Source of the DNA: Sphingomonas pituitosa NBRC 102491
GTDB lineage: Bacteria; Pseudomonadota; Alphaproteobacteria; Sphingomonadales; Sphingomonadaceae
Assembly: GCF_001598435.1 (NCBI RefSeq)
Contig: NZ_BCYY01000013.1
Span: 1-64,000 of the forward strand
DNA length: 64,000 bases
Direction: 5' to 3'
Of this stretch, positions 50,362 to 59,034 are shown in pieces. The notes beneath the pieces are model-generated. The model made no database searches, was not told where the DNA came from, and saw nothing but the letters and a program-made list of their open reading frames with translations. Position 1 is the stretch's first letter. Every line of letters starts with the position of its first letter. The translations under genes and the position numbers were made by a program.

Positions 50362-51618
50362 ATGCGGCGTGTTCCCCATCTTCGCTGGTGGATCGTCGGG
50401 CTGATCTGCGCCGGCACCATCGCCAATTATCTCGCCCGCAATTCGCTCGGCGTGCTTGCGCCCGAGCTGACCAAAGTGATGCACATGACGACGGAGCAAT
50501 ACAGCTTCGTTGTCGCCGGCTTCCAGCTTGCCTACACCGTGATGCAGCCCATCGCCGGGATGATCGTCGATCACATCGGCCTGCGCGCCGGGTTCGCGCT
50601 GTTCGGTGTCGCGTGGTCGGTCGCCAACATGCTCCATGCATTTGCGGCGGGGTGGCTGGGGCTGATGTTCTTCCGCGGCCTGCTCGGCACGTTCGAATCC
50701 GCCGCCATCCCCTCGGGCATCAAGGCGATCGCCGAGTGGTTTCCTGCGCGCGAGCGATCGGTTGCCGTCGGCTGGTTCAACGCCGGCACTTCGCTGGGCG
50801 CGCTGCTGGCACCGCCCGTGGTGGCGATCGTCATGCTCTACACCGACTGGCGGATGGCGTTCGTGGTGACGGGCGCGGTCGGGCTGCTCTGGTCGCTCGC
50901 CTGGTGGATCTTCTACCGCAGCCCTGGCGACCATCCGGCCATCACCGACAAGGAACGTGCGCTGATCGCCGAGGGGCGGCCCAAGCCGCTCGCGCGACGT
51001 GCCACCGCGCGCGAGATCCTGACGACCCGCCGCTTCTGGGTCATCGCGGTGCCGCGATTCCTCGCCGAGCCCGCCTGGCAAACCTTCAGCTTCTGGATCC
51101 CGATCTATCTGGCGAAGGAGCGGGGCATGGACATCAAGCAGATTGCGCTGTTCGCCTGGCTGCCCTTCCTTGCCGCGGATCTGGGCGGCGTGCTCAGCGG
51201 CTATTTCTCGCCCTTCCTCGTCAAGCATTTCCGCCTGCCGCTGATTACCTCGCGCGTCACCGGGGTCGCGATCGCGGCGGTGCTGATGATCGCGCCCGGC
51301 TGCATCGGGCTGGTGACCAGCCCCTATATGGCGATCGCGCTGTTCTGCGTCGGCGGGTTCGCGCACCAGGTGATCTCGGTGCTGATCAATACCCTGTCCG
51401 CCGACGTGTTCACTGCCGAGGAAGTGGGCGTCGCCAACGGCTTTGTCGGCCAGGCCGGCTGGACGGGCGGCCTGCTCTTCTCGCTGCTGATCGGGCGACT
51501 GGCCGACACGGTGGGCTTCGCGCCGCTGTTCGGCATGCTTTCCGTCTTCGACATCCTCGGCGCGATCGTGCTGATCGCCGGCCTGCGCCACCTTCGCCTT
51601 CCGGAGCCTGTGAAATGA
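50362..51618 (+). CDS. MFS transporter, anion:cation symporter (ExuT hexuronate-like)
   Basis: 418 residues and 12 helices. WWIVGLICAGTIANYLARNS, QYSFVVAGFQLAYTVMQPIA, GTFESAAIPSGIKAIAEWFP and ARERSVAVGWFNAGTSLGAL are typical of the ACS family that imports hexuronates or similar sugar acids. The gene is joined by ATGA to the GH31 glycosidase, so it probably imports the sugar the glycosidase releases or a related oligosaccharide. Confidence 0.85.
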   Translation: MRRVPHLRWWIVGLICAGTIANYLARNSLGVLAPELTKVMHMTTEQYSFVVAGFQLAYTVMQPIAGMIVDHIGLRAGFALFGVAWSVANMLHAFAAGWLGLMFFRGLLGTFESAAIPSGIKAIAEWFPARERSVAVGWFNAGTSLGALLAPPVVAIVMLYTDWRMAFVVTGAVGLLWSLAWWIFYRSPGDHPAITDKERALIAEGRPKPLARRATAREILTTRRFWVIAVPRFLAEPAWQTFSFWIPIYLAKERGMDIKQIALFAWLPFLAADLGGVLSGYFSPFLVKHFRLPLITSRVTGVAIAAVLMIAPGCIGLVTSPYMAIALFCVGGFAHQVISVLINTLSADVFTAEEVGVANGFVGQAGWTGGLLFSLLIGRLADTVGFAPLFGMLSVFDILGAIVLIAGLRHLRLPEPVK

Positions 51619-54002
51619 GACGCGCCACGCTTTCCAATCCCCCGCGCTTCACGGTTGCAGGCGAAGGTCAGGGACGGATCACGCTGGAATCCGATACCGG
51701 TGCCGTCGCGCATCTGTTCGTGCTCGAGCAGGACCTGGTGCGCATGCTGCTGCTGGCGAACGGTACGGTGACCAGCCCGCCGAGCTGGGCGATCGCGCCG
51801 GGCCAGGAAGACATCGCCGAGCCGGGGCGCGACCGGATGGACGTGTCCGGTTTTACCTGCCCGACCTATCGGCTGTCCCACGATGCCGAGCAACTGGTGC
51901 TGGAAACCGATCGCATCCGCCTCACCGCGCGGCTGCACGGCCTGCACTGCCGATGGGAGCAGCGCGACGGCGATGCCTGGGTGCCGATGGCCGAGGACCG
52001 CCCGACCCATGCCTATGATTTCGGCTGGTGGGACGGCAAGGCGCACCATTATGTCGCGCGCCGTCCGGGCGAGCGCTTCTACGGCCTGGGGGATCGCACC
52101 GGCGATGCCAACCGCGCCGGCCGCAGCTTCCGTCTGACCAATCTCGATCCGATGGGCTATGACGCGGAGACCAGCGATCCGCAGTACAAGTCGATTCCCT
52201 ATGTGCTGGTGGCGGACGAGGCCGGGCGCTGCCACGGCGCCTTCTACGACACGGTAGCCGAGGTCGCGTTCGATTTCGGGCGCGAGCTCGACAACTACCA
52301 CGGCTTCTACCGCCACATGGTCGCCGAGCATGGCGATGTCGACCTGTGGATGATCGCCGGTCCCGATCCGCTGGCGGTGACGCGGCGCTTCACCTGGCTG
52401 ACCGGCCGCCCGGCGCTGATGCCGCGCTGGTCGCTCGGCTATTCGGGCTCGACGATGACGTACACCGACGCGCCCGACGCGGCGGTGCAGATGGCCGGGT
52501 TCCTGGAGAAGCTGGCCGAACACGACATCGGCTGCACCTCGTTCCACCTCTCCTCGGGCTATACCTCGATCGGCGACAAGCGGTACGTGTTCCACTGGAA
52601 CCGCGACAAGTTCCCCGACCCGAAGGCCTTCGTATCGAGCTATGCGGAGGCGGGGGTCGAGCTGGTGCCCAACATCAAGCCCGCGCTGCTCCGCAGCCAC
52701 CCGCGCTACGACGAGGTCGCCGCTGCGGGGTATTTCGTCGCGGACGCGGATGGCCAGCCGATCGAGGCGCAGTTCTGGGACGAGGTTGGCAGCTATATCG
52801 ACTTCACCAACCCGCAGGCTGCCGCCTGGTGGCGCGGGCAGGTGAAATCGGCGCTGCTCGACCAGGGCATCCGCTCGACCTGGAACGACAACAACGAATA
52901 TGAGGTGTGGGACGCCCGCGCCCGCTTCGCCGGTTTCGGTACTTCGGTGCCCGCCGAGGCGATGCGGCCGGTGCAGCCTCTCTTGATGATGCGCGCCTCG
53001 CGCCGCGCGCAGATCGAGGCGCGGCCGGACGAACTTCCCTACGTCGTCACCCGCGCCGGCATGGCGGGCCTGCAGCGCTACGCCCAGACCTGGACCGGCG
53101 ACAACCGGACCGAATGGAAGACGCTGCGCTACAATGCGCGGATGGCGATCGGCCTGGCGCTTTCGGGCGTTTCCAACAGCGGGCACGACGTGGGCGGGTT
53201 CGCCGGCCCGGCGCCGGATGCCGAGCTGCTGGTGCGCTGGGTGCAGGCGGGCGTGCTGATGCCGCGGTTCAGCATCCACAGCTGGAACGACGATCGCAGC
53301 GTCAACGAGCCCTGGATGTACCCGGAGGCACTACCCGCGATCCGCGCGCTGATGCGGCTGCGCCAGCGGCTCGTGCCGTTCTTCTACGACCTGCTGCACC
53401 GCTATCACTCCGACTACATGCCGATGGTACTGCCGACCTGGGCAGTGTTTCCCCACGACCCGCAATGCTGGGCCGAAAGCGACGAGCATCTGCTCGGCAC
53501 CGATCTGCTCGCTGCACCGGTGGTGGAGCAGGGCGCGACCGAGCGGCGGCTCTATCTCCCGGCTGGGGCGGACTGGACCCATGTGTGGACCGGCGAGATA
53601 TTCACCGGCGGTGCGTGGGTGACCGTTGCCGCCCCGCTGGACGGCCCACCTCCGCTGTTCGCGCGGACCGGTTCGGCAATGCTGGTGGATCTGGCGGAGG
53701 GCGGCTGGCGCCCGGGTGCCCCCCGTCACGGCCTGTGGATGTTCCCGCCGCGCGAAGGCACGTTCACCTTCGAAGCCATTGAGGCTGCCGGGGATGCGCG
53801 CGGCGAGGTGATGCGCTGGCAGGTGCACGGCACGGCGCAACGCGATGAAATCCTGGTGCGCGTGGAACCAAAAGGAAATCAATTGGACTCCAAAGATATA
53901 TCCTTTTTAATACCAAAGAACGAGCGTCGGAAGGTCGAGTTCGAAGGCGGCCAAGTGTTCAGTGTTGCGCCGCAGCAACATATCAGTGGAATTGCGGAGT
54001 AA
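51615..54002 (+). CDS. Glycoside hydrolase family 31 protein
   Basis: 795 residues. N-terminal galactose-mutarotase-like domain with GERFYGLGDRTGDANRAGRS, then the GH31 barrel: MPRWSLGYSGSTMTYTDAPD, STWNDNNEYEVWDAR (nucleophile Asp in W-N-D) and TWTGDNRTEWKTLRYN (acid/base Asp in TGDN). No signal peptide, so cytoplasmic. It hydrolyses alpha-glucosides, alpha-xylosides or similar. The last ~45 codons are clearly less GC-rich than the rest. A longer frame beginning at 50388 is the shadow of the MFS gene. Confidence 0.9.
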   Translation: MRRATLSNPPRFTVAGEGQGRITLESDTGAVAHLFVLEQDLVRMLLLANGTVTSPPSWAIAPGQEDIAEPGRDRMDVSGFTCPTYRLSHDAEQLVLETDRIRLTARLHGLHCRWEQRDGDAWVPMAEDRPTHAYDFGWWDGKAHHYVARRPGERFYGLGDRTGDANRAGRSFRLTNLDPMGYDAETSDPQYKSIPYVLVADEAGRCHGAFYDTVAEVAFDFGRELDNYHGFYRHMVAEHGDVDLWMIAGPDPLAVTRRFTWLTGRPALMPRWSLGYSGSTMTYTDAPDAAVQMAGFLEKLAEHDIGCTSFHLSSGYTSIGDKRYVFHWNRDKFPDPKAFVSSYAEAGVELVPNIKPALLRSHPRYDEVAAAGYFVADADGQPIEAQFWDEVGSYIDFTNPQAAAWWRGQVKSALLDQGIRSTWNDNNEYEVWDARARFAGFGTSVPAEAMRPVQPLLMMRASRRAQIEARPDELPYVVTRAGMAGLQRYAQTWTGDNRTEWKTLRYNARMAIGLALSGVSNSGHDVGGFAGPAPDAELLVRWVQAGVLMPRFSIHSWNDDRSVNEPWMYPEALPAIRALMRLRQRLVPFFYDLLHRYHSDYMPMVLPTWAVFPHDPQCWAESDEHLLGTDLLAAPVVEQGATERRLYLPAGADWTHVWTGEIFTGGAWVTVAAPLDGPPPLFARTGSAMLVDLAEGGWRPGAPRHGLWMFPPREGTFTFEAIEAAGDARGEVMRWQVHGTAQRDEILVRVEPKGNQLDSKDISFLIPKNERRKVEFEGGQVFSVAPQQHISGIAE

Positions 54003-54116
54003 GAAAACGATTGCATACCGTGTTTCCCCGATATTTCTCGGAGTCTCGCGGAACCTATTGTCGGACTGTCTAAAAAAGAGCTGCGGGTAGAACCCTGCCG
54101 GACAAGGGGAGTATAA

Positions 54117-56411
54117 ATGAGAGGTTACCAAGCATCGGTCGCGCATGTTGCGCTGGTTGCAGCCTGCATGGCGGGCAGTGCCCATGCGCAGGCCCAGACG
54201 GTCGACACCCCTGCTACGGCCGCGATCGCTGTCGGCGCCGCCGCGGCCCAGTCGGCCGGCGCAGCGCCGCAGGACGATGGCGAGATCATCGTCACCACGA
54301 CCGCGCAGAAGCGCTTCGAAAACATCCAGAACGTACCGCTCGCAGTGCAGGTGGTGACGCCCGCACAGCTCGAAGCGCAGGGCGTCCGCAACTTCCAGGA
54401 TCTCGGCAAGGTCGCCCCGTCGCTCACCATTCGCCCGGCCGAGCACCCGGTCAACGCCAACGTGTCGCTGCGTGGTGTCGGCACCTTCGCCTTCGGCATC
54501 GGCGTGGAATCGAGCGTTGCCGTGACGGTGGACGGCGCGGCGCTGGCGTTCCAGGCGCGTGCCTTCACCGATCTGCCCGACGTGGCCATGATCGAGGTGC
54601 TGCGCGGGCCGCAGAGCACGCTGTACGGCAAGGCCGCCTCGGCCGGCCTCATCAAGATCATGACCACGCAGCCGACCAACGACTTCCACGTCAAGGCAAA
54701 TGCGACGGTAACCGACGACAACGAATATGGCGCCAACTTCAGCGTCAGCGGCCCGCTGAACGAGAAGCTGGGCTATGTCTTCTCGGCGAGCTATTCGAAC
54801 TGGGACGGCAATGTCCGCAACCTGTTCAATGGCGAGAAGGTCAATGGTCGCGAGACGCTGAACACACGTGGCAAGCTGAAGTGGAAGGCCACGCCGGACG
54901 TGACCTTCACGCTTTCGGGCAATTACCTGAACGGCAACACCAGTGTCGGCCGTCCGTTCATCCGCGTGGCGCCGACGGCAGCCCTGCGCGGCAATGGCAG
55001 CCAGACCACCAATGTGGTGCTCCCTGGCGTGGTGATCGGCCCGGACAACCAGACCGTCAGCACCGACTATAACTCTCGGACGAAGTACTGGGGCTATGGC
55101 GGCCTGCTGCGCACCGACATCAACATCGGCAAGCTGCAGCTGCTGGGCCTGACCAGTTATGACCGGTTCCGCCTGGACGACTATCTCGACCACGACGACA
55201 CGTCGTCGACGACGATCAAGAACCTTCAGATCGGCGCGTTCAAGTCCAAGCTTTTCACGCAGGAAATCCGCCTGCTGTCGCCGGGCACCGACGCGTTCCG
55301 CTATGCACTCGGCGTCTATTACGCCGACACGCGGTTCCAGCGCCCGTTCGCGCGCGGTCCGGTCTATTCCGTCGCCGACTGGTTCGCCACGTCGCGTTCG
55401 CGCCAGATCGCGGCGTTCGGCCAGATCGACTGGGAGTTCATCAAGAACCTCACCGCGACCGTCGGCGGCCGCGCACAGAACGAGCGCGTGCAATATACCT
55501 TCCGCGACAATGTGCCGGCCACGCGGGGCAGCTGGTCGGGGCACGCCAACGACAATGCAACGACCTACCGCCTCGGCCTGAACTATCAGGCGACGCGCGA
55601 CATCATGTTCTTTGGCAGCTATGCCACCGGCTACAAGGGCCAGACCTACGATCTCACCACGGGCTTCAATCAGAACCGCGCCAATGCGGGGCCGATCAAG
55701 CCGGAGACGTCGAAGGACAAGGAGTTCGGTATCCGCACCCAGTTCTTCGATCGCCACATGACCTTCAATGTCACTTATTTCGATACCAACTACACCAATC
55801 TACAGGCGCAGACGATCGAAACGCTGGACGGTGTCCAGAATTTCCGCCTCACCAATGTCGGCGGCCTCAACACCAAGGGGCTGGAATTCGAGACGGCGGC
55901 GCGGATCACCCGGGACCTGACGATCAGCGGATCGGCTACCTACCTCGACGCGACCTATACCTCTTATGCCAAGGCACAATGCTATCCGCGGCAGACGCCG
56001 GCAACGGGCTGCATCGCGGGCCCGCCGAATTATCAGGTGCTGACCGGTACGCGCGCGGTGCAGTCGCCGGAGTGGAAGGCCTCGGCCAGCATCGAGTACG
56101 CTCCGGCGATCACGGAGAAGCTGAACGGCGTTGTGCAGGGCAGCTGGCAGTACCAGTCCAGCGTCTATTATGCGGCGCGCGATCCGGAGCAGTTCCAACC
56201 TGCGTTCAGCATCTTCAACGCCAGCATGGGCGTGCGGGACCACCGCCGTCGCTGGGACGCGTCGGTGTTCGTCAGCAACCTGTTCGACAAGCAATATTAC
56301 CCGTCGCTGGTCAACTCGGCGGGCAACTGGGGCAATCAGCTTGCGACCCAAGTGATCCTGCCGCGCGATTTCCGTCGCTATGGCGGCATCCGGTTCGGCA
56401 TAAACTACTGA
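54117..56411 (+). CDS. TonB-dependent receptor, copy 1
   Basis: 764 residues. Signal peptide VALVAACMAGSAHAQAQ, TonB-box-like region DDGEIIVTTTAQKRFENIQN, plug domain with VRNFQDLGKVAPSLTIRPAE and MIEVLRGPQSTLYGKAASAG, then a 22-strand barrel ending in RYGGIRFGINY with the C-terminal aromatic. It imports a scarce nutrient through the outer membrane, probably an oligosaccharide given the GH31/MFS neighbours. It is very similar to the next receptor over its full length. Confidence 0.93.
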   Translation: MRGYQASVAHVALVAACMAGSAHAQAQTVDTPATAAIAVGAAAAQSAGAAPQDDGEIIVTTTAQKRFENIQNVPLAVQVVTPAQLEAQGVRNFQDLGKVAPSLTIRPAEHPVNANVSLRGVGTFAFGIGVESSVAVTVDGAALAFQARAFTDLPDVAMIEVLRGPQSTLYGKAASAGLIKIMTTQPTNDFHVKANATVTDDNEYGANFSVSGPLNEKLGYVFSASYSNWDGNVRNLFNGEKVNGRETLNTRGKLKWKATPDVTFTLSGNYLNGNTSVGRPFIRVAPTAALRGNGSQTTNVVLPGVVIGPDNQTVSTDYNSRTKYWGYGGLLRTDINIGKLQLLGLTSYDRFRLDDYLDHDDTSSTTIKNLQIGAFKSKLFTQEIRLLSPGTDAFRYALGVYYADTRFQRPFARGPVYSVADWFATSRSRQIAAFGQIDWEFIKNLTATVGGRAQNERVQYTFRDNVPATRGSWSGHANDNATTYRLGLNYQATRDIMFFGSYATGYKGQTYDLTTGFNQNRANAGPIKPETSKDKEFGIRTQFFDRHMTFNVTYFDTNYTNLQAQTIETLDGVQNFRLTNVGGLNTKGLEFETAARITRDLTISGSATYLDATYTSYAKAQCYPRQTPATGCIAGPPNYQVLTGTRAVQSPEWKASASIEYAPAITEKLNGVVQGSWQYQSSVYYAARDPEQFQPAFSIFNASMGVRDHRRRWDASVFVSNLFDKQYYPSLVNSAGNWGNQLATQVILPRDFRRYGGIRFGINY

Positions 56412-56434
56412 GCCCGACGGCCTGGCAATGCAGA

Positions 56435-56467
56435 GAAGGGCGGGAGCGATGCTTCCGCCCTTTTTTT
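56435..56467 (+). terminator. Rho-independent terminator after receptor copy 1
   Basis: AAGGGCGGGAGC and GCTTCCGCCC form a stem with one G-U pair around GAT, followed by seven T residues. It separates the two receptor genes into different transcripts. Confidence 0.85.
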
Positions 56468-56571
56468 ACAGGGTAATACAAACGTTTGCCGTCCTGTGTC
56501 TTCCGCGTCACACCACGCGCCTTTCGTGGGAAATGCTTCCGATAATTCTCAAGCAAATTTGGGAATTCTCC

Positions 56572-56587
56572 AATTGGTCCTACAATT
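56572..56587 (+). promoter_or_regulatory. Palindrome before receptor copy 2
   Basis: AATTG-GTCCTA-CAATT, which contains TGGTCCTACAA and so fits TNGTNNNACNA like the site at 50297-50307. A weaker relative (TTGTCGGACTG) lies at 54059-54069 before receptor copy 1. A shared GntR-type regulon is possible. Confidence 0.4.
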
Positions 56588-56672
56588 CTGAGGACAAACC
56601 GACTGGTGGCCAAAGAGTATACCAGCGGGAGGAGAGGAAGGATGAAGTTTACCTTCCAAAGGGGCATGATTG

Positions 56673-58976
56673 ATGAGGGGTTACCAGTTTCCGCTGTGCA
56701 CGCTTGCGCTTGCCGCATCGTTTCTCGGCAGCGCAGCGCACGCGAACGCCGCGGAAGAGCATCGTGATGCGGCGGCGGCGCCGGCACAGGCCGCCCAGCC
56801 GGTGAAGGACGATGGCGAGATCATCGTCACCACCACCGCGCAGAAGCGCTTCGAGAACATCCAGAACGTGCCCCTCGCGGTGCAGGTCGTCACGCCCGCC
56901 GCGCTCGAGGCGCAGGGCGTCCGCCACTTCCAGGATCTCGGCAAGGTCGCACCGTCGCTGACGATCCGTACGGCCGAGAACCCCGTCAACTCCAACGTGT
57001 CGCTGCGCGGCGTCGGCACCTATGCCTTCGGCATCGGCGTCGAATCCTCGGTGGCGGTCACCGTCGACGGCGTGCCGCTGGCCTTCCAGGCGCGCGCCTT
57101 CACCGATCTGCCCGACGTGGCGATGATCGAGGTGCTGCGCGGGCCGCAGAGCACGCTGTACGGCAAGGCGGCCTCGGCCGGCCTGATCAAGATCATGACG
57201 ACGCAGCCGACCAACGACTTCCACGTCAAGGCCAACCTGCTCGCCACCGACGACAGCGAATATGGCGGCAATTTCAGCGTCACCGGTCCGATCAGCGAGA
57301 CGCTCGGCTACGTCTTCTCGGCCAGCTATTCGAACTGGGGCGGCAATGTCCGCAACGTGACCAACGGCAAGGACGTCAACGGCCGCGAAACGCTGAGCAC
57401 CCGCGGCAAGCTCAAGTTGAAGGCGACGCCCGACGTCGTGTTCACCGCCTCGGCAAACTATCTGAACGGCAACACCACGGTCGGCCGCCCGTTCATCCGG
57501 ATGGCGCCGGGCGCGCTGCTCCGCCGCCAGCCGGGCCTGACGGCCGATGTCGTGCTGCCGGGCATCACCATCGACCCGCTGAACCAGAAGGTCGCCAACA
57601 ACGATCGCGCCGGCACCAAATATTGGGGCTGGGGCACGATGCTGCGCACCGACATCAACATCGGCAAGATGCAGCTGCTGGGCCTGACCTCGTACGACAA
57701 GTTCCGCATGGACGACTATATCGACCATGACGACACGGCCGCACCGGGCAGCTTCGGCCGCAACATCCAGGTCGGCGCGTTCAAGTCTCGCCTGTTCACC
57801 CAGGAAATCCGCCTGCTGTCGCCGGGCACCGACGCGTTCCGCTACGCCCTGGGCCTCTACTATGCCAACACCGGCTTCCAGCGGCCGTTCAAGCGCGGTC
57901 CGGTCTTCTCGAACGCCGATTGGTTCGCCACCTCGGGATCGCGCCAGATTGCCGCGTTCGGCCAGATCGATTGGGAGTTCGTCAAGAACCTGACCGCCAC
58001 CGTCGGCGGCCGCGCGCAGAACGAGCGCGTGAAATATACCTTCCGTGACAACAACCTCGCCGTTCCTACCAGCTGGGCCGGCCATGCGAGCGACAACGCC
58101 ACCACCTACCGCCTGGGCCTGCAATATCAGGCGACGCGGGACGTGATGTTCTTCGGTAGCTACGCGACCGGCTACAAGGGCCAGACCTACGATCTGACCA
58201 CCAACTTCAACCAGGCCCGCGCCAATGCCGGCCCGATCCGTCCGGAGACGTCGAAGGACAAGGAATTCGGTGTCCGCACCCAGTTCTTCGGGCGTCGCAT
58301 GACCTTCAACGTCACCTATTTCGATACCAACTACAAGGACCTGCAGGCGCAGTCGATCGAGACGGTCAACGGCACCAGCAACTACCGCCTGACCAATGTC
58401 GGCGGCCTCAATACCAAGGGTCTGGAATTCGAAAGCGCGGCGCGCGTTACCCGTGACCTGACGATCAGCGGTGCGGCGACCTATCTCGATGCCACCTATA
58501 CCTCGTTCCCGACCGCGCAATGCTATCCGCTGCAGACCCAGGCGCAGGGCTGCAATCCGGGGACGCCGGCGTTCCAGAACCTCACCGGCACGCGCGCCAT
58601 CCAGGCGCCGGAATGGAAGAGCACCGCGAGCATCGAATATGCGCCCGCGCTGACCGAGAAGCTGACCGGCGTGTTCCAGGGCAGCTGGCAGTACCAGTCG
58701 AGCGTCTACTATGTGGCGCACGATCCGGAAACCTTCCAGCAGGCCTACAGCATCTTCAACGCAAGCGTCGGGGTGCGCGATCACAAGCGCCGTTGGGAAG
58801 CGACGCTGTTCGTCAACAACCTGTTCGACAAGCAGTATTTCCAGTCGCTGGTGAACACGTCGTCGAACTTCAACGCCATCGCTGATGCCACCTCACCCAC
58901 GGTCATCGCCACCCAGGCGCTGCTGCCGCGTGATTTCCGCCGCTATGCGGGTATCCGCTTCGGCCTGAATTACTGA
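56673..58976 (+). CDS. TonB-dependent receptor, copy 2
   Basis: 767 residues. Starts MRGYQFPLCTLALAASFLGS, like copy 1 (MRGYQ). The plug DDGEIIVTTTAQKRFENIQN and the stretch ALAFQARAFTDLPDVAMIEV or its equivalent are shared almost word for word; differences gather in barrel loops (for example RMAPGALLRRQPGLTADVVL). The C-terminus is RRYAGIRFGLNY. It was probably made by tandem duplication and has its own promoter region and terminator-separated transcript. ATG 56673 was chosen over TTG 56670. Confidence 0.93.
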   Translation: MRGYQFPLCTLALAASFLGSAAHANAAEEHRDAAAAPAQAAQPVKDDGEIIVTTTAQKRFENIQNVPLAVQVVTPAALEAQGVRHFQDLGKVAPSLTIRTAENPVNSNVSLRGVGTYAFGIGVESSVAVTVDGVPLAFQARAFTDLPDVAMIEVLRGPQSTLYGKAASAGLIKIMTTQPTNDFHVKANLLATDDSEYGGNFSVTGPISETLGYVFSASYSNWGGNVRNVTNGKDVNGRETLSTRGKLKLKATPDVVFTASANYLNGNTTVGRPFIRMAPGALLRRQPGLTADVVLPGITIDPLNQKVANNDRAGTKYWGWGTMLRTDINIGKMQLLGLTSYDKFRMDDYIDHDDTAAPGSFGRNIQVGAFKSRLFTQEIRLLSPGTDAFRYALGLYYANTGFQRPFKRGPVFSNADWFATSGSRQIAAFGQIDWEFVKNLTATVGGRAQNERVKYTFRDNNLAVPTSWAGHASDNATTYRLGLQYQATRDVMFFGSYATGYKGQTYDLTTNFNQARANAGPIRPETSKDKEFGVRTQFFGRRMTFNVTYFDTNYKDLQAQSIETVNGTSNYRLTNVGGLNTKGLEFESAARVTRDLTISGAATYLDATYTSFPTAQCYPLQTQAQGCNPGTPAFQNLTGTRAIQAPEWKSTASIEYAPALTEKLTGVFQGSWQYQSSVYYVAHDPETFQQAYSIFNASVGVRDHKRRWEATLFVNNLFDKQYFQSLVNTSSNFNAIADATSPTVIATQALLPRDFRRYAGIRFGLNY

Positions 58977-58981
58977 TACAC

Positions 58982-59024
58982 CCCGATGTCGGGGCGGATG
59001 CACGGCGTCCGCCCCGACATCGGG
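58982..59024 (+). repeat. Perfect 17-bp hairpin between receptor copy 2 and hydrolase
   Basis: CCCGATGTCGGGGCGGA, nine bases, then its exact complement. It begins five bases after the receptor stop and ends 10 nt before the hydrolase ATG; GGGAGG at its right edge is the hydrolase ribosome site. No T-tract, so an mRNA-stabilising or translation-modulating hairpin is more likely than a terminator. Confidence 0.7.
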
Positions 59025-59034
59025 AGGGTTCAGA

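Noticed and set aside
50388..54002. A 1204-codon frame suggesting a fusion of an unknown protein to GH31
   Set aside because: The extra N-terminal part is an out-of-frame reading of the MFS gene; ATG 51615 in an ATGA overlap is the natural start.
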